Source: Comamonas kerstersii (lineage in GTDB: Bacteria; Pseudomonadota; Gammaproteobacteria; Burkholderiales; Burkholderiaceae_C). From it: a stretch of 64,000 bases of DNA. A program made the position numbers and the translations under genes. Positions 16,593-25,557 of this stretch are shown one piece after another. The stretch spans positions 32,245 through 96,244 of the forward strand of contig NZ_VZOT01000011.1 of the NCBI RefSeq assembly GCF_008801935.1. The letters are read 5' to 3'. The notes beneath the pieces are model-generated. The model was not told where the DNA came from. It was given only the letters and a program-made list of their open reading frames with translations, and searched no databases. Position 1 is the stretch's first letter; each line of letters starts with the position of its first letter.

Positions 16593-18833
16593 TCAGAGCG
16601 TTGCCAGTGCGTCATGCACTTCCTGGCGGGTGAGTAGCTCGGTCATGACGATGGGCGCCTTGCCTGGTGCCAGTAGCACATACACGGGCACACCATTGCG
16701 GCCAAGGGCCGCCAGCGCGGCGGTGATGGTGGGCTCGCGCCGCGTCCAGTCTGCGCGCAGCAGGGCCACGCCATGAGCCGCAAAGTCGGCCAGTACCTTG
16801 GCGTCCGACAGCGTAGTGCGCTTGTTGTACTGGCAGGTCACACACCATGCGGCGGTGTAGTCCACAAACACGGGGCGGCCCTGTGCCAGCAGCTGCTCCT
16901 GCGCGGCGGGGGACCACGCCTGCCAGCTGCTGCTGCTCTGGCTGGCCTGCGCGACAGGCTCGGTGATGGAGCGGCCCATGCCCTGCACCAGCCATGCCGA
17001 AAATGCCAGTACCAGCACACCCAGCAGCACGCGTGTGCGGCCCTGCAGCGTCAGCACCCACACGAGGGCGGCCAGACACAGCAGCAGCGCCAGCAGGGCG
17101 GCTGCCCCGTCAATCCCGCTTTGCTGGCCCAGCACCCAGACCAGCCACACGACGGTGGCAAACATGGGGAAGGCCATGGCGCGGCGGAAGGTGTTCATCC
17201 ATGCACCGGGACGTGGCAGCCAACGCAGCAGGGCAGGCACAAAACTCACCAGCACATAGGGCAGGGCCATGCCAATGCCCAGCGCGGCAAATACGGCCAG
17301 CGCCTGCACAGCAGGCATGCCCACGGCAAAGCCCAGCGAAGCACCCATGAAGGGCGCGGTGCAGGGCGAGGCAATCGCCACCGCCACGACACCGGAGACA
17401 AAGGCATCGCCCAGCGGGTGACGCGCATGCAGATTGGCTACGCGGTCGGGCACGATATTGCCCAGCTCAAACACACCGGCCAGGTTCAGGCCGATCAGGG
17501 TGAACAGTGCTGCCAGCGCGGCGACCACCAAGGGCGATTGCAGCTGAAAGCCCCAGCCCAGTTGCTCACCCGCTGCACGCAGGGCCAGCAGCAGAGCACC
17601 GAGCGCCACAAAGCTCAGAATCACCCCGGCTGCATAGGCCAGACCACCGTGGCGCTGCGCGCGCTGGTCACCGCCATGGCGTGCAAAACCCATGAGCTTG
17701 ATGGCCAGCACCGGAAAGACGCAGGGCATGAGGTTGAGCAGCAGGCCACCCAGCAGGCCACCGACCAGTGCCATGGCCCAGCTGCTGGCGCTGGGGACAT
17801 CGCTGATGGGCTGTGCTGCAGCCTGATTGGCCGCCAGTGCAGCCGCCAGTGCAGGGGACACCTGAGCCAGCTCTGCCGCTTTCCACTGGCCTTGTACGGC
17901 TGCTGTCAGCTGCCAGGCCTGTGAGGGGGGCGCATGGGCTACATCGCCTGTGGCACCGGGCAGACCCAGCACAAAGTCCAGCATGGCCGGCGTGTCGCCA
18001 CGCATGGTGGACAGCGGCAGCTCGGCACTCCAGACATTGCCATCCCAGCGCTGGGCGATGGGTGCTGCATGCTGAAAGGTATCTGCCGTTTGCGGGTAAA
18101 ACGCCAGGGTCTGTCCCTGCGCCAGAGCAGGCAGGCCTTGCACGCGCAGCTGTACGCGGTCGCTATCAGGCTGGGCACTGAGGCTGGCTTGCGCTTCAGG
18201 TAGAGCCTGCGGCACCTGGGCCAGCGCCTGTGCAAATTCGGTGGCCCACTGGGTGTCGCTCACATCGGTGGGCAGGCGCAGCAGGAATTCGCCTTCTTCC
18301 GGAATGCACTCCACACGGCACACCAGCCAGGAAGCATGCAGGCGCAGCTCGGTGCTGTGGTCGGTACCGGGCTGAAATGCACTGCCAACGGTGACGGGCA
18401 CAGGCAGTAGTACCGTGCCTTCATAACCGTAGTTGAGCATGTCGCCCACACGAATCTGCTGGGGGACGGGCCAGTCGATATCACCAGCCTGCATGCCCGC
18501 AGGCAGTGTCCAGCTCAGCTGCGTGGGCAGGCCGGAATCACCAGGGTTCTGCCAGTAGGTATGCCAGTCTGGCTGGTGCTGGATGCGCAGCCCCAGCGTC
18601 AAAGGCTTGCCAGCTGCCACACCTTCCGGAGCCAGAGCTACCAGCTGTGCCTGCACATGCGGGGTGGTGATGGTGTCTGCAGGGCCTGCGGCAGCAGCGC
18701 TGCCCAGATTCAGCCGCAGCTGGGCATGGGCAACCATGGGCAGCAGGACGGCACAGAACAGCCATGCCACAACACCCAGGGTCAGCGCTTGTGCATGGAA
18801 ACGGCGGAAAGAAAAGAAACGGCGAGTTGGCAT
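16593..18833 (-). CDS. DsbD/ScsB-type thiol:disulfide interchange protein
   Basis: A 746-residue inner-membrane reductase that carries electrons from cytoplasmic thioredoxin to periplasmic thiol proteins. The parts in order are a signal peptide (ending VAHAQ near residue 38), a long DsbD-alpha-like periplasmic domain to about 350, eight membrane helices with paired cysteines in LMPCVFPV (Cys371) and SPCTAPF, and a C-terminal thioredoxin domain with the WCVTC active site (Cys664, Cys667). The extended N-terminal domain (HTYWQNPGDSG motif) is more like ScsB than classic DsbD. The periplasmic c-type cytochromes in this window need reduced heme-binding cysteines, so this protein may serve them. 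It is a single gene. Confidence 0.9.
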   Translation of the reverse strand: MPTRRFFSFRRFHAQALTLGVVAWLFCAVLLPMVAHAQLRLNLGSAAAAGPADTITTPHVQAQLVALAPEGVAAGKPLTLGLRIQHQPDWHTYWQNPGDSGLPTQLSWTLPAGMQAGDIDWPVPQQIRVGDMLNYGYEGTVLLPVPVTVGSAFQPGTDHSTELRLHASWLVCRVECIPEEGEFLLRLPTDVSDTQWATEFAQALAQVPQALPEAQASLSAQPDSDRVQLRVQGLPALAQGQTLAFYPQTADTFQHAAPIAQRWDGNVWSAELPLSTMRGDTPAMLDFVLGLPGATGDVAHAPPSQAWQLTAAVQGQWKAAELAQVSPALAAALAANQAAAQPISDVPSASSWAMALVGGLLGGLLLNLMPCVFPVLAIKLMGFARHGGDQRAQRHGGLAYAAGVILSFVALGALLLALRAAGEQLGWGFQLQSPLVVAALAALFTLIGLNLAGVFELGNIVPDRVANLHARHPLGDAFVSGVVAVAIASPCTAPFMGASLGFAVGMPAVQALAVFAALGIGMALPYVLVSFVPALLRWLPRPGAWMNTFRRAMAFPMFATVVWLVWVLGQQSGIDGAAALLALLLCLAALVWVLTLQGRTRVLLGVLVLAFSAWLVQGMGRSITEPVAQASQSSSSWQAWSPAAQEQLLAQGRPVFVDYTAAWCVTCQYNKRTTLSDAKVLADFAAHGVALLRADWTRREPTITAALAALGRNGVPVYVLLAPGKAPIVMTELLTRQEVHDALATL

Positions 18834-18915
18834 GGCAAAGCTTGGAGGCAGAAACCGTATTGTGGTTCCCCGCGCACCCGGTGTGCAGCTTTTTCTGCCT
18901 GCGCTGCGGGGTCAG

Positions 18916-19107
18916 CTAGGGCGTGTTCACATCAACATTGGGTTCGCTGCCCCTGATTATGGAGATCACAAATGGGGTTGAAGGCTTGGGGCGGTCTGCG
19001 TTGTTGCGGCGGCTTGCAAGGCGCCCGGCATTGCTGCGCCACCGCGCCTAGCATCCCATCCCCAAGCCTTCAACGCGAATCTCAAGCTTTATGTGAACAC
19101 GCCCTAG
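18916..19107. mobile_element. 192-bp palindromic MITE-like element
   Basis: Perfect 17-bp terminal inverted repeats begin CTAGGGCGTGTTCACAT (18916-18932) and end with the exact complement (19091-19107). Inside are perfect 14-bp arms TTGAAGGCTTGGGG (18978-18991) and its complement (19060-19073), so most of the element can fold on itself. It encodes no protein. Both ends carry CTAG, which could be part of the repeat or a target duplication. The right end lies inside the MATE gene's 3' end. Confidence 0.75.
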
Positions 19108-20584
19108 GGCGTGATGACGGGGCGTCGGGCTGGTGCAGGCGCCGCAAGGCGCAGACAGGGGCTGGGGGCTGACCGCCAATTTCGGCGGGTGTGGCCACGG
19201 TCTCTTCATCGGCAGTGGGCAGCATGTGTGCCTCGCGCCAGCGGCCCCAGCGGTAGTAGGCCAGACTCATGAGCATGGCGCAGATGGAGCTTGCGGGAAA
19301 GCTCCACCAGATGGCATCTGCACCCAGCCAGGGCTGCAGCCATTTGGCCAGCGGCAGGCGTATGCCCCACAGCGAAATGGCCAGAATGACCAGCGGTGGA
19401 ATCACGGCGCCGGTAGAGCGCACCACACCGGAGATGACAAAGGTCACGCCAAAGAACACAAACGAGCCAATGGCAATGTGGTTGAGGTGGCGCGCTGCCT
19501 CAAGCGCGGCGCTGCCTGCGGGGAGAAACAGGCCCAGTACATGGCGATCCAGCAGCACCAGCGGAATGATCAGCAGACCGGTCATCCAGATGTTGCACCA
19601 GATGCCTGCAGTGGCGGTGCCATCCACGCGCTGCCAGAGCTTGGCGCCCACATTCTGTGCCGCCATGGTGGAGCAGGCCGCGCCGATGGCCATGGCCGGC
19701 ATTTGCACATAGGTCCACAGCTGCAGCGCCGCGCCGTAGGCGGACGAGGTGTCAATGCCATAGCTGTTGACCATGCTCATCATCATGAGCATGGCCAGCG
19801 AAATCATCACCATCTGTGCGCCCATGGGCAGGCCTTTGACCACCAGCGCACGCAGGATGGCCGCATGGGGCAGGAAGTAGTGCAGCTGCCTGCGCCCAAT
19901 CCACAAGGGGTGTCTGCGGTGGTAGAGCCACAGCAGCATGGCGACAAAGCTGATGGCGTTGGACACCAGTGTGGCGGTGGCCGCGCCGGTGATGCCCATG
20001 GCCGGGAATGGCCCCCAGCCAAAAATCAGTACCGGGTTGAGAATGACGTCCAGCACCACCACCAGCAGCAGGAACAGAAACGGGGTGCGGGTATCGCCTG
20101 CACCGCGCAAAATGGCCGAGACAAAGGCAAACAGGTACAGCAGCGGAATGGCCAGAAAGATGACGCGCAGATAGCTTTCAGCCAGCGGCAAGGCTGCGTC
20201 TGGCGTGCCCATCCAGTTCAGAATGTGGCGTGACAGCGGGTAGCCCAGTGCCGCAATGCCTATCGATGCAAGACCAAAAAACGTGGCGCTGGTGCCCATG
20301 ACACGGCGGGCCTGCTGCAAATCTTTGGCCCCCATGCTTTGCGCGACGAGGATGGTGGCAGCCATGCCCACGCCAAACACCAGCCCAATCAGCAGGAACA
20401 TGATGTTGTTGGCATTCGCCGTGGCGGTGATGGCGGCTTCACCCAGGTAGTGACCGATCCACATGGCGTTGACAGAGCCATTGAGGGACTGCAGCACATT
20501 GCCCGCCAGAATGGGCAGGGCAAACACCACCAGGGTGCGGGCAATAGGGCCTTGGGTCAGGTCTCGGGTAGGGCTGGAGGGCAT
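19082..20584 (-). CDS. MATE-family multidrug/cation antiporter
   Basis: A 500-residue inner-membrane antiporter that exports drugs or metabolites in exchange for sodium or protons. It has twelve hydrophobic helices in two related halves, an N-terminal FALPILAGNVLQSLNGSVNAMWIGHYLG segment typical of the family, and GDTRTPFLF plus NPVLIFGWGPFPAMGITGAA in the middle. Substrate is unknown. The last nine residues (RPRACSHKA) and the stop are encoded by the inserted palindromic element, so the native C-terminus has been replaced. The change lies in the cytoplasmic tail after the last helix and probably leaves transport intact. It is divergent from the creatininase gene. Confidence 0.92.
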   Translation of the reverse strand: MPSSPTRDLTQGPIARTLVVFALPILAGNVLQSLNGSVNAMWIGHYLGEAAITATANANNIMFLLIGLVFGVGMAATILVAQSMGAKDLQQARRVMGTSATFFGLASIGIAALGYPLSRHILNWMGTPDAALPLAESYLRVIFLAIPLLYLFAFVSAILRGAGDTRTPFLFLLLVVVLDVILNPVLIFGWGPFPAMGITGAATATLVSNAISFVAMLLWLYHRRHPLWIGRRQLHYFLPHAAILRALVVKGLPMGAQMVMISLAMLMMMSMVNSYGIDTSSAYGAALQLWTYVQMPAMAIGAACSTMAAQNVGAKLWQRVDGTATAGIWCNIWMTGLLIIPLVLLDRHVLGLFLPAGSAALEAARHLNHIAIGSFVFFGVTFVISGVVRSTGAVIPPLVILAISLWGIRLPLAKWLQPWLGADAIWWSFPASSICAMLMSLAYYRWGRWREAHMLPTADEETVATPAEIGGQPPAPVCALRRLHQPDAPSSRPRACSHKA

Positions 20585-20642
20585 AGAGGGATTGTGGGTC
20601 TATCGTGCGCCCAGTCTGCCGGACAGCGCCTAAGATTGCAGC

Positions 20643-21533
20643 ATGTGCCAAAACACCACCTCTTTTTCTTCTGACATGGCAGATGCTGCTGCATTGCAGG
20701 CTTGGCCTTCCAGGCGCTGGGCCGATGTGTCCGCACGTGACTTTGCGCTTGCCCAGCGCAGCGGCCTGGCGGCGCAGACGGTGGCCATCCTGCCGGTGGG
20801 CGCGGTGGAGCAGCATGGCCCACACCTGCCGCTCAAGGTCGATACGGCGCTGGTCGAAGGCGTTGTGGACGCGGCCCTGCCACTGATGGCTGCCGATGTG
20901 CCGGTGCTGGTGCTGCCTACGCAGGCTATTGGCTTGAGTCTGGAGCACCAGGACTACGCGGGCACGCTGAGCCTGTCTCCAGCCACCTTGCTGGCCCTCT
21001 GGACGGAGCTGGGGGTCTGCGTGGCACGTGCCGGGGTGAAGAAGCTGCTGATCTTTAATGCCCACGGCGGCAATGTGAGCAGCATGGACATCGTGGCGCG
21101 CCAGCTGCGCATGCAGTGCGGGCTGCTGGTCTACCACAGCAGCTGGTTCAACCTGCCGCAGCCAGCAGGTGTGAACGAAGCCTTCAGCGCCCATGAACAC
21201 CGCTTTGGTGTGCATGGTGGCGAGACCGAGACTTCCATGATGCTGCATCTGGCACCTGAGCTGGTGCGCATGGAGCATGCGCGCAACTTTGCCAGCAGTT
21301 CCGAAGTGCGAGCCCGGCAGTTTCCCATTCTGGGCAATGGCAAAAGCGCCAAGCTAGGCTGGGCCATGCAGGACTACAACCCTCAGGGCGCAGCGGGCAA
21401 TGCCGCTGCCGCAGATGCTCAGCGCGGGCAAGCACTGGTGCAGGGGGCTGCTGCCAGTCTGGCGCAGCTGTGCGCAGAAATTCATGCCCTGCCTGAGGGC
21501 ACGGTAGGTGGGCAGCCTCAGCCGCTGGGTTGA
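20643..21533 (+). CDS. Creatininase-family amidohydrolase
   Basis: A 296-residue metal-dependent amidohydrolase of the creatininase family, which includes creatinine amidohydrolase, MftE and riboflavin-pathway ArfB. Metal-binding motifs are VGAVEQHGPHLPL with Glu and two His (about residues 46-58), the GLSLEHQDYAGTLSL block, FNAHGGN (about 140-146), and GVHGGETETSMML (about 195-207) with the conserved Glu. No creatine-pathway or mycofactocin genes are adjacent, so the substrate is unknown. ATGs at 20643 and 20676 are both possible. The 3' end overlaps the convergent downstream gene by 16 bp. Confidence 0.9.
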   Translation: MCQNTTSFSSDMADAAALQAWPSRRWADVSARDFALAQRSGLAAQTVAILPVGAVEQHGPHLPLKVDTALVEGVVDAALPLMAADVPVLVLPTQAIGLSLEHQDYAGTLSLSPATLLALWTELGVCVARAGVKKLLIFNAHGGNVSSMDIVARQLRMQCGLLVYHSSWFNLPQPAGVNEAFSAHEHRFGVHGGETETSMMLHLAPELVRMEHARNFASSSEVRARQFPILGNGKSAKLGWAMQDYNPQGAAGNAAAADAQRGQALVQGAAASLAQLCAEIHALPEGTVGGQPQPLG

Positions 21534-22090
21534 TCGTCCAGCAGCACGGACTCCAGCTGCCAGTGGTGCAGCACTTCACGCAGTATGAGCAGGGCTGCTG
21601 CGGCCTGCGGGGTCTGCGGCACATCGTGGATGGGCACCTGCGGGTGCATGGCTTGCATGACCAGCAGATTGAACAGTGTTTCCACCGCCTCGCGGCGCAC
21701 GCTGTGGGTGTGTGCCTGGGCACGGCCCAGTGCACTGCGACCCACGGCATGCAGCAGCCGGTCATTGAGCAGCAGCATGCTGTGCGCTGGAATCTGGGTG
21801 GCCACAGGCATGATGGTGTCTTCGACCAGCATGATGCCGTGTTCCAGCTGGGCCTCGTTCGGCATGCGGTTGCCAAACACCTGCTGCGCCAGCAGGTCCA
21901 GCCCCAGAGGCAGTTGCAGGGCCACAGGCGCGTCGGACCCGTGCGGCTGTGCGTAGATCAGCACCTGGCTGCTGTGTGCGAACAGGTGCAGGCACACCAG
22001 CGCCTGATCGCCACACAGGCGCTGCCAGCGCTGGAGCGTAGCAGCAGGTGGTCGCGGTGCATGCGTGTCAAGGCTGACGGAAGAAGACAT
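21518..22090 (-). CDS. Hypothetical protein
   Basis: About 190 residues from the ATG at 22090 (MSSSVSLDT); the frame extends 30 codons more without similar composition. It looks like a soluble cytoplasmic protein with a beta-rich first half (residues 25-110) and a helical second half, ending in LESVLLDDQPSG. There is no signal peptide, membrane helix or metal motif. I do not recognise the family. The gene ends inside the 3' end of the creatininase-family gene on the other strand. Codon use is like its neighbours, which supports a real gene. Confidence 0.6.
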   Translation of the reverse strand: MSSSVSLDTHAPRPPAATLQRWQRLCGDQALVCLHLFAHSSQVLIYAQPHGSDAPVALQLPLGLDLLAQQVFGNRMPNEAQLEHGIMLVEDTIMPVATQIPAHSMLLLNDRLLHAVGRSALGRAQAHTHSVRREAVETLFNLLVMQAMHPQVPIHDVPQTPQAAAALLILREVLHHWQLESVLLDDQPSG

Positions 22091-22224
22091 ACTGCATCCC
22101 TGAAGGTCGGACTGACCATTGTGCACCGGCCGTGTGACAAATGCTTGCGAATTCTTGTGCAGACCTGCACTTTGCAGCATGTGCTTACATCGCTGTAGTG
22201 CTTTGCCAGCAATTGTCTATGCCT

Positions 22225-22896
22225 TCAGGCAAATGTCTCCCAGCCTCGGGTGTCTGGCGTATCCAGATGGTTCAGAGTGTTGAAGCTTTGCAGCATCAGA
22301 CGCTTGGGGCTCATGCTCAGCGCTGTGATGGCAGTATTGCGGATGCGCATGTTGAGGGCGATCGCCACTTCGGGGGAAGTGCCCAGCACGGAGCTGATAG
22401 CGGTGGCAATCGGCCCGCCGCTGCTGACCACCAGCACTTGGCCTGCATGGTGCTGCTGGCGCATCTGCTCCAGTGAATGGCGCACCCCGTCTGAGAAGGC
22501 CTGCCAGCTGGGCATGCCTTCGGGGGAAATGACGCCAGCCATCCATTGCGCCAGCGCATCGCACAGCAGACGAAAGTGGGCCTTGAAGCCTTCGGGCGTG
22601 CAGGCTGGGCCCAGAGGCTCAGCCTGCATACACCGTATCAGTGCATGGCTGTCGTACTCATTGAGCGCAGGCAGTGCCGTGGCTTCGGGCAGGCCGGGCA
22701 GGCCGTCCTGTATGCCCGCCAGCGTCTGCACATGCCGCTGCAGCGTGCCGGTGTAGGCCGCATCAAAGCGTATGCCGCGCTCCTGCCAGTAACGCCCCAG
22801 CTGCTGCGCCTGCTGCAGGCCCAGTGCGCTGAGCTGGTCATAGTTATCGGCCCCGAAAGACGCCTGGCCGTGGCGAACAAGGTAGATGGTTCCCAT
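22225..22896 (-). CDS. Histidine phosphatase (phosphoglycerate mutase-like)
   Basis: A 223-residue member of branch 1 of the histidine phosphatase superfamily. The N-terminal YLVRHGQASF carries the phospho-accepting His in the RHG motif (residues 8-10). The second-half SSGGPIATAIS segment is where the family has its second catalytic His (SHGG): here the position reads SGG, so one phosphate-pocket histidine is changed. Substrates in this family range from sugar phosphates to cobalamin intermediates (CobC) and proteins, and none can be chosen here. It lies divergent from the TonB receptor gene. Confidence 0.85.
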   Translation of the reverse strand: MGTIYLVRHGQASFGADNYDQLSALGLQQAQQLGRYWQERGIRFDAAYTGTLQRHVQTLAGIQDGLPGLPEATALPALNEYDSHALIRCMQAEPLGPACTPEGFKAHFRLLCDALAQWMAGVISPEGMPSWQAFSDGVRHSLEQMRQQHHAGQVLVVSSGGPIATAISSVLGTSPEVAIALNMRIRNTAITALSMSPKRLMLQSFNTLNHLDTPDTRGWETFA

Positions 22897-22967
22897 GCAC
22901 AGGGATTCTGATTAAGGCCTTTTGAAGAGGCTGTCTTTTGCGTGACCAAGGTATTTTTACTGATTAT

Positions 22968-22986
22968 CTAAATGATAACCATTCTT
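22968..22986. promoter_or_regulatory. Fur-box-like operator before the TonB receptor
   Basis: CTAAATGATAACCATTCTT matches the 19-bp Fur consensus at 13 positions, including the TGATAA-CATT core. It lies 56 bp before the receptor ATG in an AT-rich stretch that would hold the promoter. Iron-repressed expression is the expected result. Confidence 0.65.
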
Positions 22987-23041
22987 ATTTTTATATAGAA
23001 TCGCTGATTCTTTAAAGATACAAATGGAGAGGTGAAAAAAC

Positions 23042-25441
23042 ATGGCCACGTGGGAGAGAGTCATCGCAGTAGCTGCGGCATGCGGGGTAGGAGGTGCTGC
23101 GTGGGCAGTAGATGATGAAAGTGGCCACAGTGCAGCAGAAAAAAGCATGCCGACCGTCCACGTGACAGCACAAAGTTTGGAGGTGCGCGTTTATACACGT
23201 GAAGAGATGGATGCAACCCCAGAAGGTAATCGCGATATCTCTTCACTGGTAGCGAACCATCCTGCCGTGCGGCAGAACCCCACAGTAAATGGGGCTGGTA
23301 ATCGCGGCAGCTTAGCACCAGAGTCTTTCTCCATCCATGGACAGAGTCCGTACCAGAATCAGTTTCAGGTCGATGGCATCAGTGCTACGAATGTCATCAG
23401 TCCTCAAAATCAGAACCTGAATTTGCAAGTGGGCAATGTGCCTGGGTTTTCGCAGGCCTACAACATTGACACAGAACTGCTTGATTCAGTGGAGGTGTAT
23501 GACAACCGTGTGCCCGTCGAGTTTGGGCGTTTTACGGGTGGTGTGGTCGATGCACAGATCAAAACGCCTCAGGGCACCAACAAGGTGGAGGTCAAGCGCA
23601 GCTTTAACAGCTCAAACTTGACGCAACAGAAAATGCCGCCCCGCGTGACAGAAGCCTGGGAGGAGGGGGAGCCCGGATATTCGGCACGCTGGAAGAAACA
23701 CTTTTCGAGCATCAACGCTGATGTAAAACTGTCAGACGAGACTGCCGCATTGCTGGCTTTTTCCCGGCGTGAGTCGGAGATTCAGCGCACAGGCAAGGTG
23801 CTTGACCGTACTTCTGGTATCCCCAATGGCAAAACGACGCGATTGGTCGCGACCGACCATAGTGACCAGGTGGACAACGTTTTTGCCAAGTTCCATAGGC
23901 GCTGGGGACAGGGGCTAGATACCAATCTGACGTTGAAATACGCCGATCGCCAGGAACATCTGGTCGACAATTTTTTTGCCGATACTGCATGGACCAATCA
24001 GCAAAAAGCTTATGGCATCGGCCTGGATGCCACACAGGTGCTGGATGTTGGCAAGCTGAGCCTGAAGTTCGGTCTGGACCAATTGAATGCGCAGCGTAAC
24101 TCCAGCGGGACGGAGTTCGTCACGCAGCAGTTTGCTGACAAGTCGCTCAGCCAATATACCTATGGGGGATTTGGCACAGAAGCCTTGGAGCAGCAACAGG
24201 TGACTGCCAAGTTGCGCATGGACTGGAAGACGCTGCAAACAGGAGCGGTGAGTCACAAGATTTATGCGGGCGTCGACGCGCAAAGCATTGATGCGCATTT
24301 TGACCGCAAGCAAGATGCGTATGCCTATCGCGCCGTACAGCAGTTGGATGGCTCGCAAAAGTATTTCAATAAAACCCACTATATGGCTGGCAAGGTGAAG
24401 GCTGGCTATAACAGCACGTCGCTGTATGTGAGTGACACCATGCAGTGGGGCAACTGGAGCGCGATACTGGGCGCGCGGGTTGATCGTGACAACTATTTCA
24501 AGAATACCAACTTTGCGCCGCGTGGCCGTGTCGATTGGGACGTGCTGGGCAATGGCAAGACACAGCTGGGGATTGGCTGGTCGCGTTACTTCGGTCTGGA
24601 CCTGCTGGGCTATGCGCTGAGCCAGGAAAAAAGCAAGCTGCAGCGCCAGCTGATTGACTCTAAAGGCAACCCTGTCGATAAGCCTGCCGCAGGCCAAATC
24701 CATCTGATCGATGGTGTGAAGACGCCGCGTTCTGATGAATGGGCCTTCGGGGTAACGCAGCAGCTGTCTGAATATCTGGAAGCTGGGCTTACCTATGTGC
24801 GGCGCACGAGTCGCGACTCGGTGACAAGCGATTCCATTGATGGCCAATACGTATACACGAATGGTGGTTATGGCAAGTCTGAAACGGCTACGTTGAGCCT
24901 GCAGACGCTGCGTCCCTGGAATGCGCTGGCTGCCCAATGGCGCGGTCGGGTCGATTTCAGCTGGCACGATGCTTGGCGCAACCATGATATGGCCGAGGCT
25001 TGGGCTGCAGAAGCCAGCCTGCCAGATGACGTGATTATTTATAACGATCAAAAGATCCTGCGCAAAGACAAGCCTGCCAGTGATTTCAATCAACCGCGGC
25101 GGCTGAGCATTGGCTGGACAGGGGTCTGGCAAAAACAAGGTGTGACCTGGGGGAATCGTGTCAATTGGAATAGCAGCAAAAGTGGCATCACATACCTGGG
25201 GGTTTCTGCCAAGCCAGAGCAGTTAGAGCGCTATGGCTCTCAGCGACTTGCATCGTATTGGACCTGGGACACTTCCATCACCTGGAAGCCGCAGCAGATC
25301 AAGGGATTGCTTCTGAATGTCGATGTTCTGAACCTGCTCAACCGCATGGCGCCGATTGCAGTGGCAACACCGACTGCTGCGAACAATGTGCGTTATCAGA
25401 CCGGACGTGAAATTTGGTTGAACGTTGGGTATGAGTTCTGA
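23042..25441 (+). CDS. TonB-dependent outer-membrane receptor
   Basis: A 799-residue receptor that would import a chelate or metal complex using TonB energy. It has a signal peptide (about residues 1-22, ending AAWA), a short N-terminal stretch, a plug domain (about 50-175, with FSIHGQSPYQNQFQVDG and SVEVYDNRVPVEFGRFTGG), and a beta-barrel ending in the typical aromatic NVGYEF. A GGAGAGG ribosome-binding site precedes the ATG. The gene is noticeably poorer in GC (roughly 45-53% in sampled lines) than its neighbours, which suggests horizontal transfer. A Fur-like box upstream and the imelysin genes nearby point to iron as cargo; copper or heme cannot be excluded. Confidence 0.92.
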   Translation: MATWERVIAVAAACGVGGAAWAVDDESGHSAAEKSMPTVHVTAQSLEVRVYTREEMDATPEGNRDISSLVANHPAVRQNPTVNGAGNRGSLAPESFSIHGQSPYQNQFQVDGISATNVISPQNQNLNLQVGNVPGFSQAYNIDTELLDSVEVYDNRVPVEFGRFTGGVVDAQIKTPQGTNKVEVKRSFNSSNLTQQKMPPRVTEAWEEGEPGYSARWKKHFSSINADVKLSDETAALLAFSRRESEIQRTGKVLDRTSGIPNGKTTRLVATDHSDQVDNVFAKFHRRWGQGLDTNLTLKYADRQEHLVDNFFADTAWTNQQKAYGIGLDATQVLDVGKLSLKFGLDQLNAQRNSSGTEFVTQQFADKSLSQYTYGGFGTEALEQQQVTAKLRMDWKTLQTGAVSHKIYAGVDAQSIDAHFDRKQDAYAYRAVQQLDGSQKYFNKTHYMAGKVKAGYNSTSLYVSDTMQWGNWSAILGARVDRDNYFKNTNFAPRGRVDWDVLGNGKTQLGIGWSRYFGLDLLGYALSQEKSKLQRQLIDSKGNPVDKPAAGQIHLIDGVKTPRSDEWAFGVTQQLSEYLEAGLTYVRRTSRDSVTSDSIDGQYVYTNGGYGKSETATLSLQTLRPWNALAAQWRGRVDFSWHDAWRNHDMAEAWAAEASLPDDVIIYNDQKILRKDKPASDFNQPRRLSIGWTGVWQKQGVTWGNRVNWNSSKSGITYLGVSAKPEQLERYGSQRLASYWTWDTSITWKPQQIKGLLLNVDVLNLLNRMAPIAVATPTAANNVRYQTGREIWLNVGYEF

Positions 25442-25483
25442 GAATGAGTGTCGCTTGATAAGCTGATTAAAGCGACAGTATTT

Positions 25484-25520
25484 AAAAGTGCGCAGCTAGG
25501 AATGGCTGCGCTTTTAGTTT
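25484..25520 (+). terminator. Possible terminator between receptor and peroxidase genes
   Basis: CGCAGC (25491-25496) pairs with GCTGCG (25505-25510) and is followed by a T-rich stretch. A second perfect 8-bp inverted repeat, TGTCGCTT/AAGCGACA (25449-25456, 25470-25477), precedes it. Transcription may be reduced, not fully stopped, before the peroxidase gene. Confidence 0.5.
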
Positions 25521-25557
25521 TATGGCATACACAATGAGACGGAGTCTAAAAAGAAAT

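Noticed and set aside
18916..19107. Remnant of a full insertion sequence
   Set aside because: There is no trace of transposase coding in any frame and the element is palindromic throughout, so a non-autonomous element fits better.
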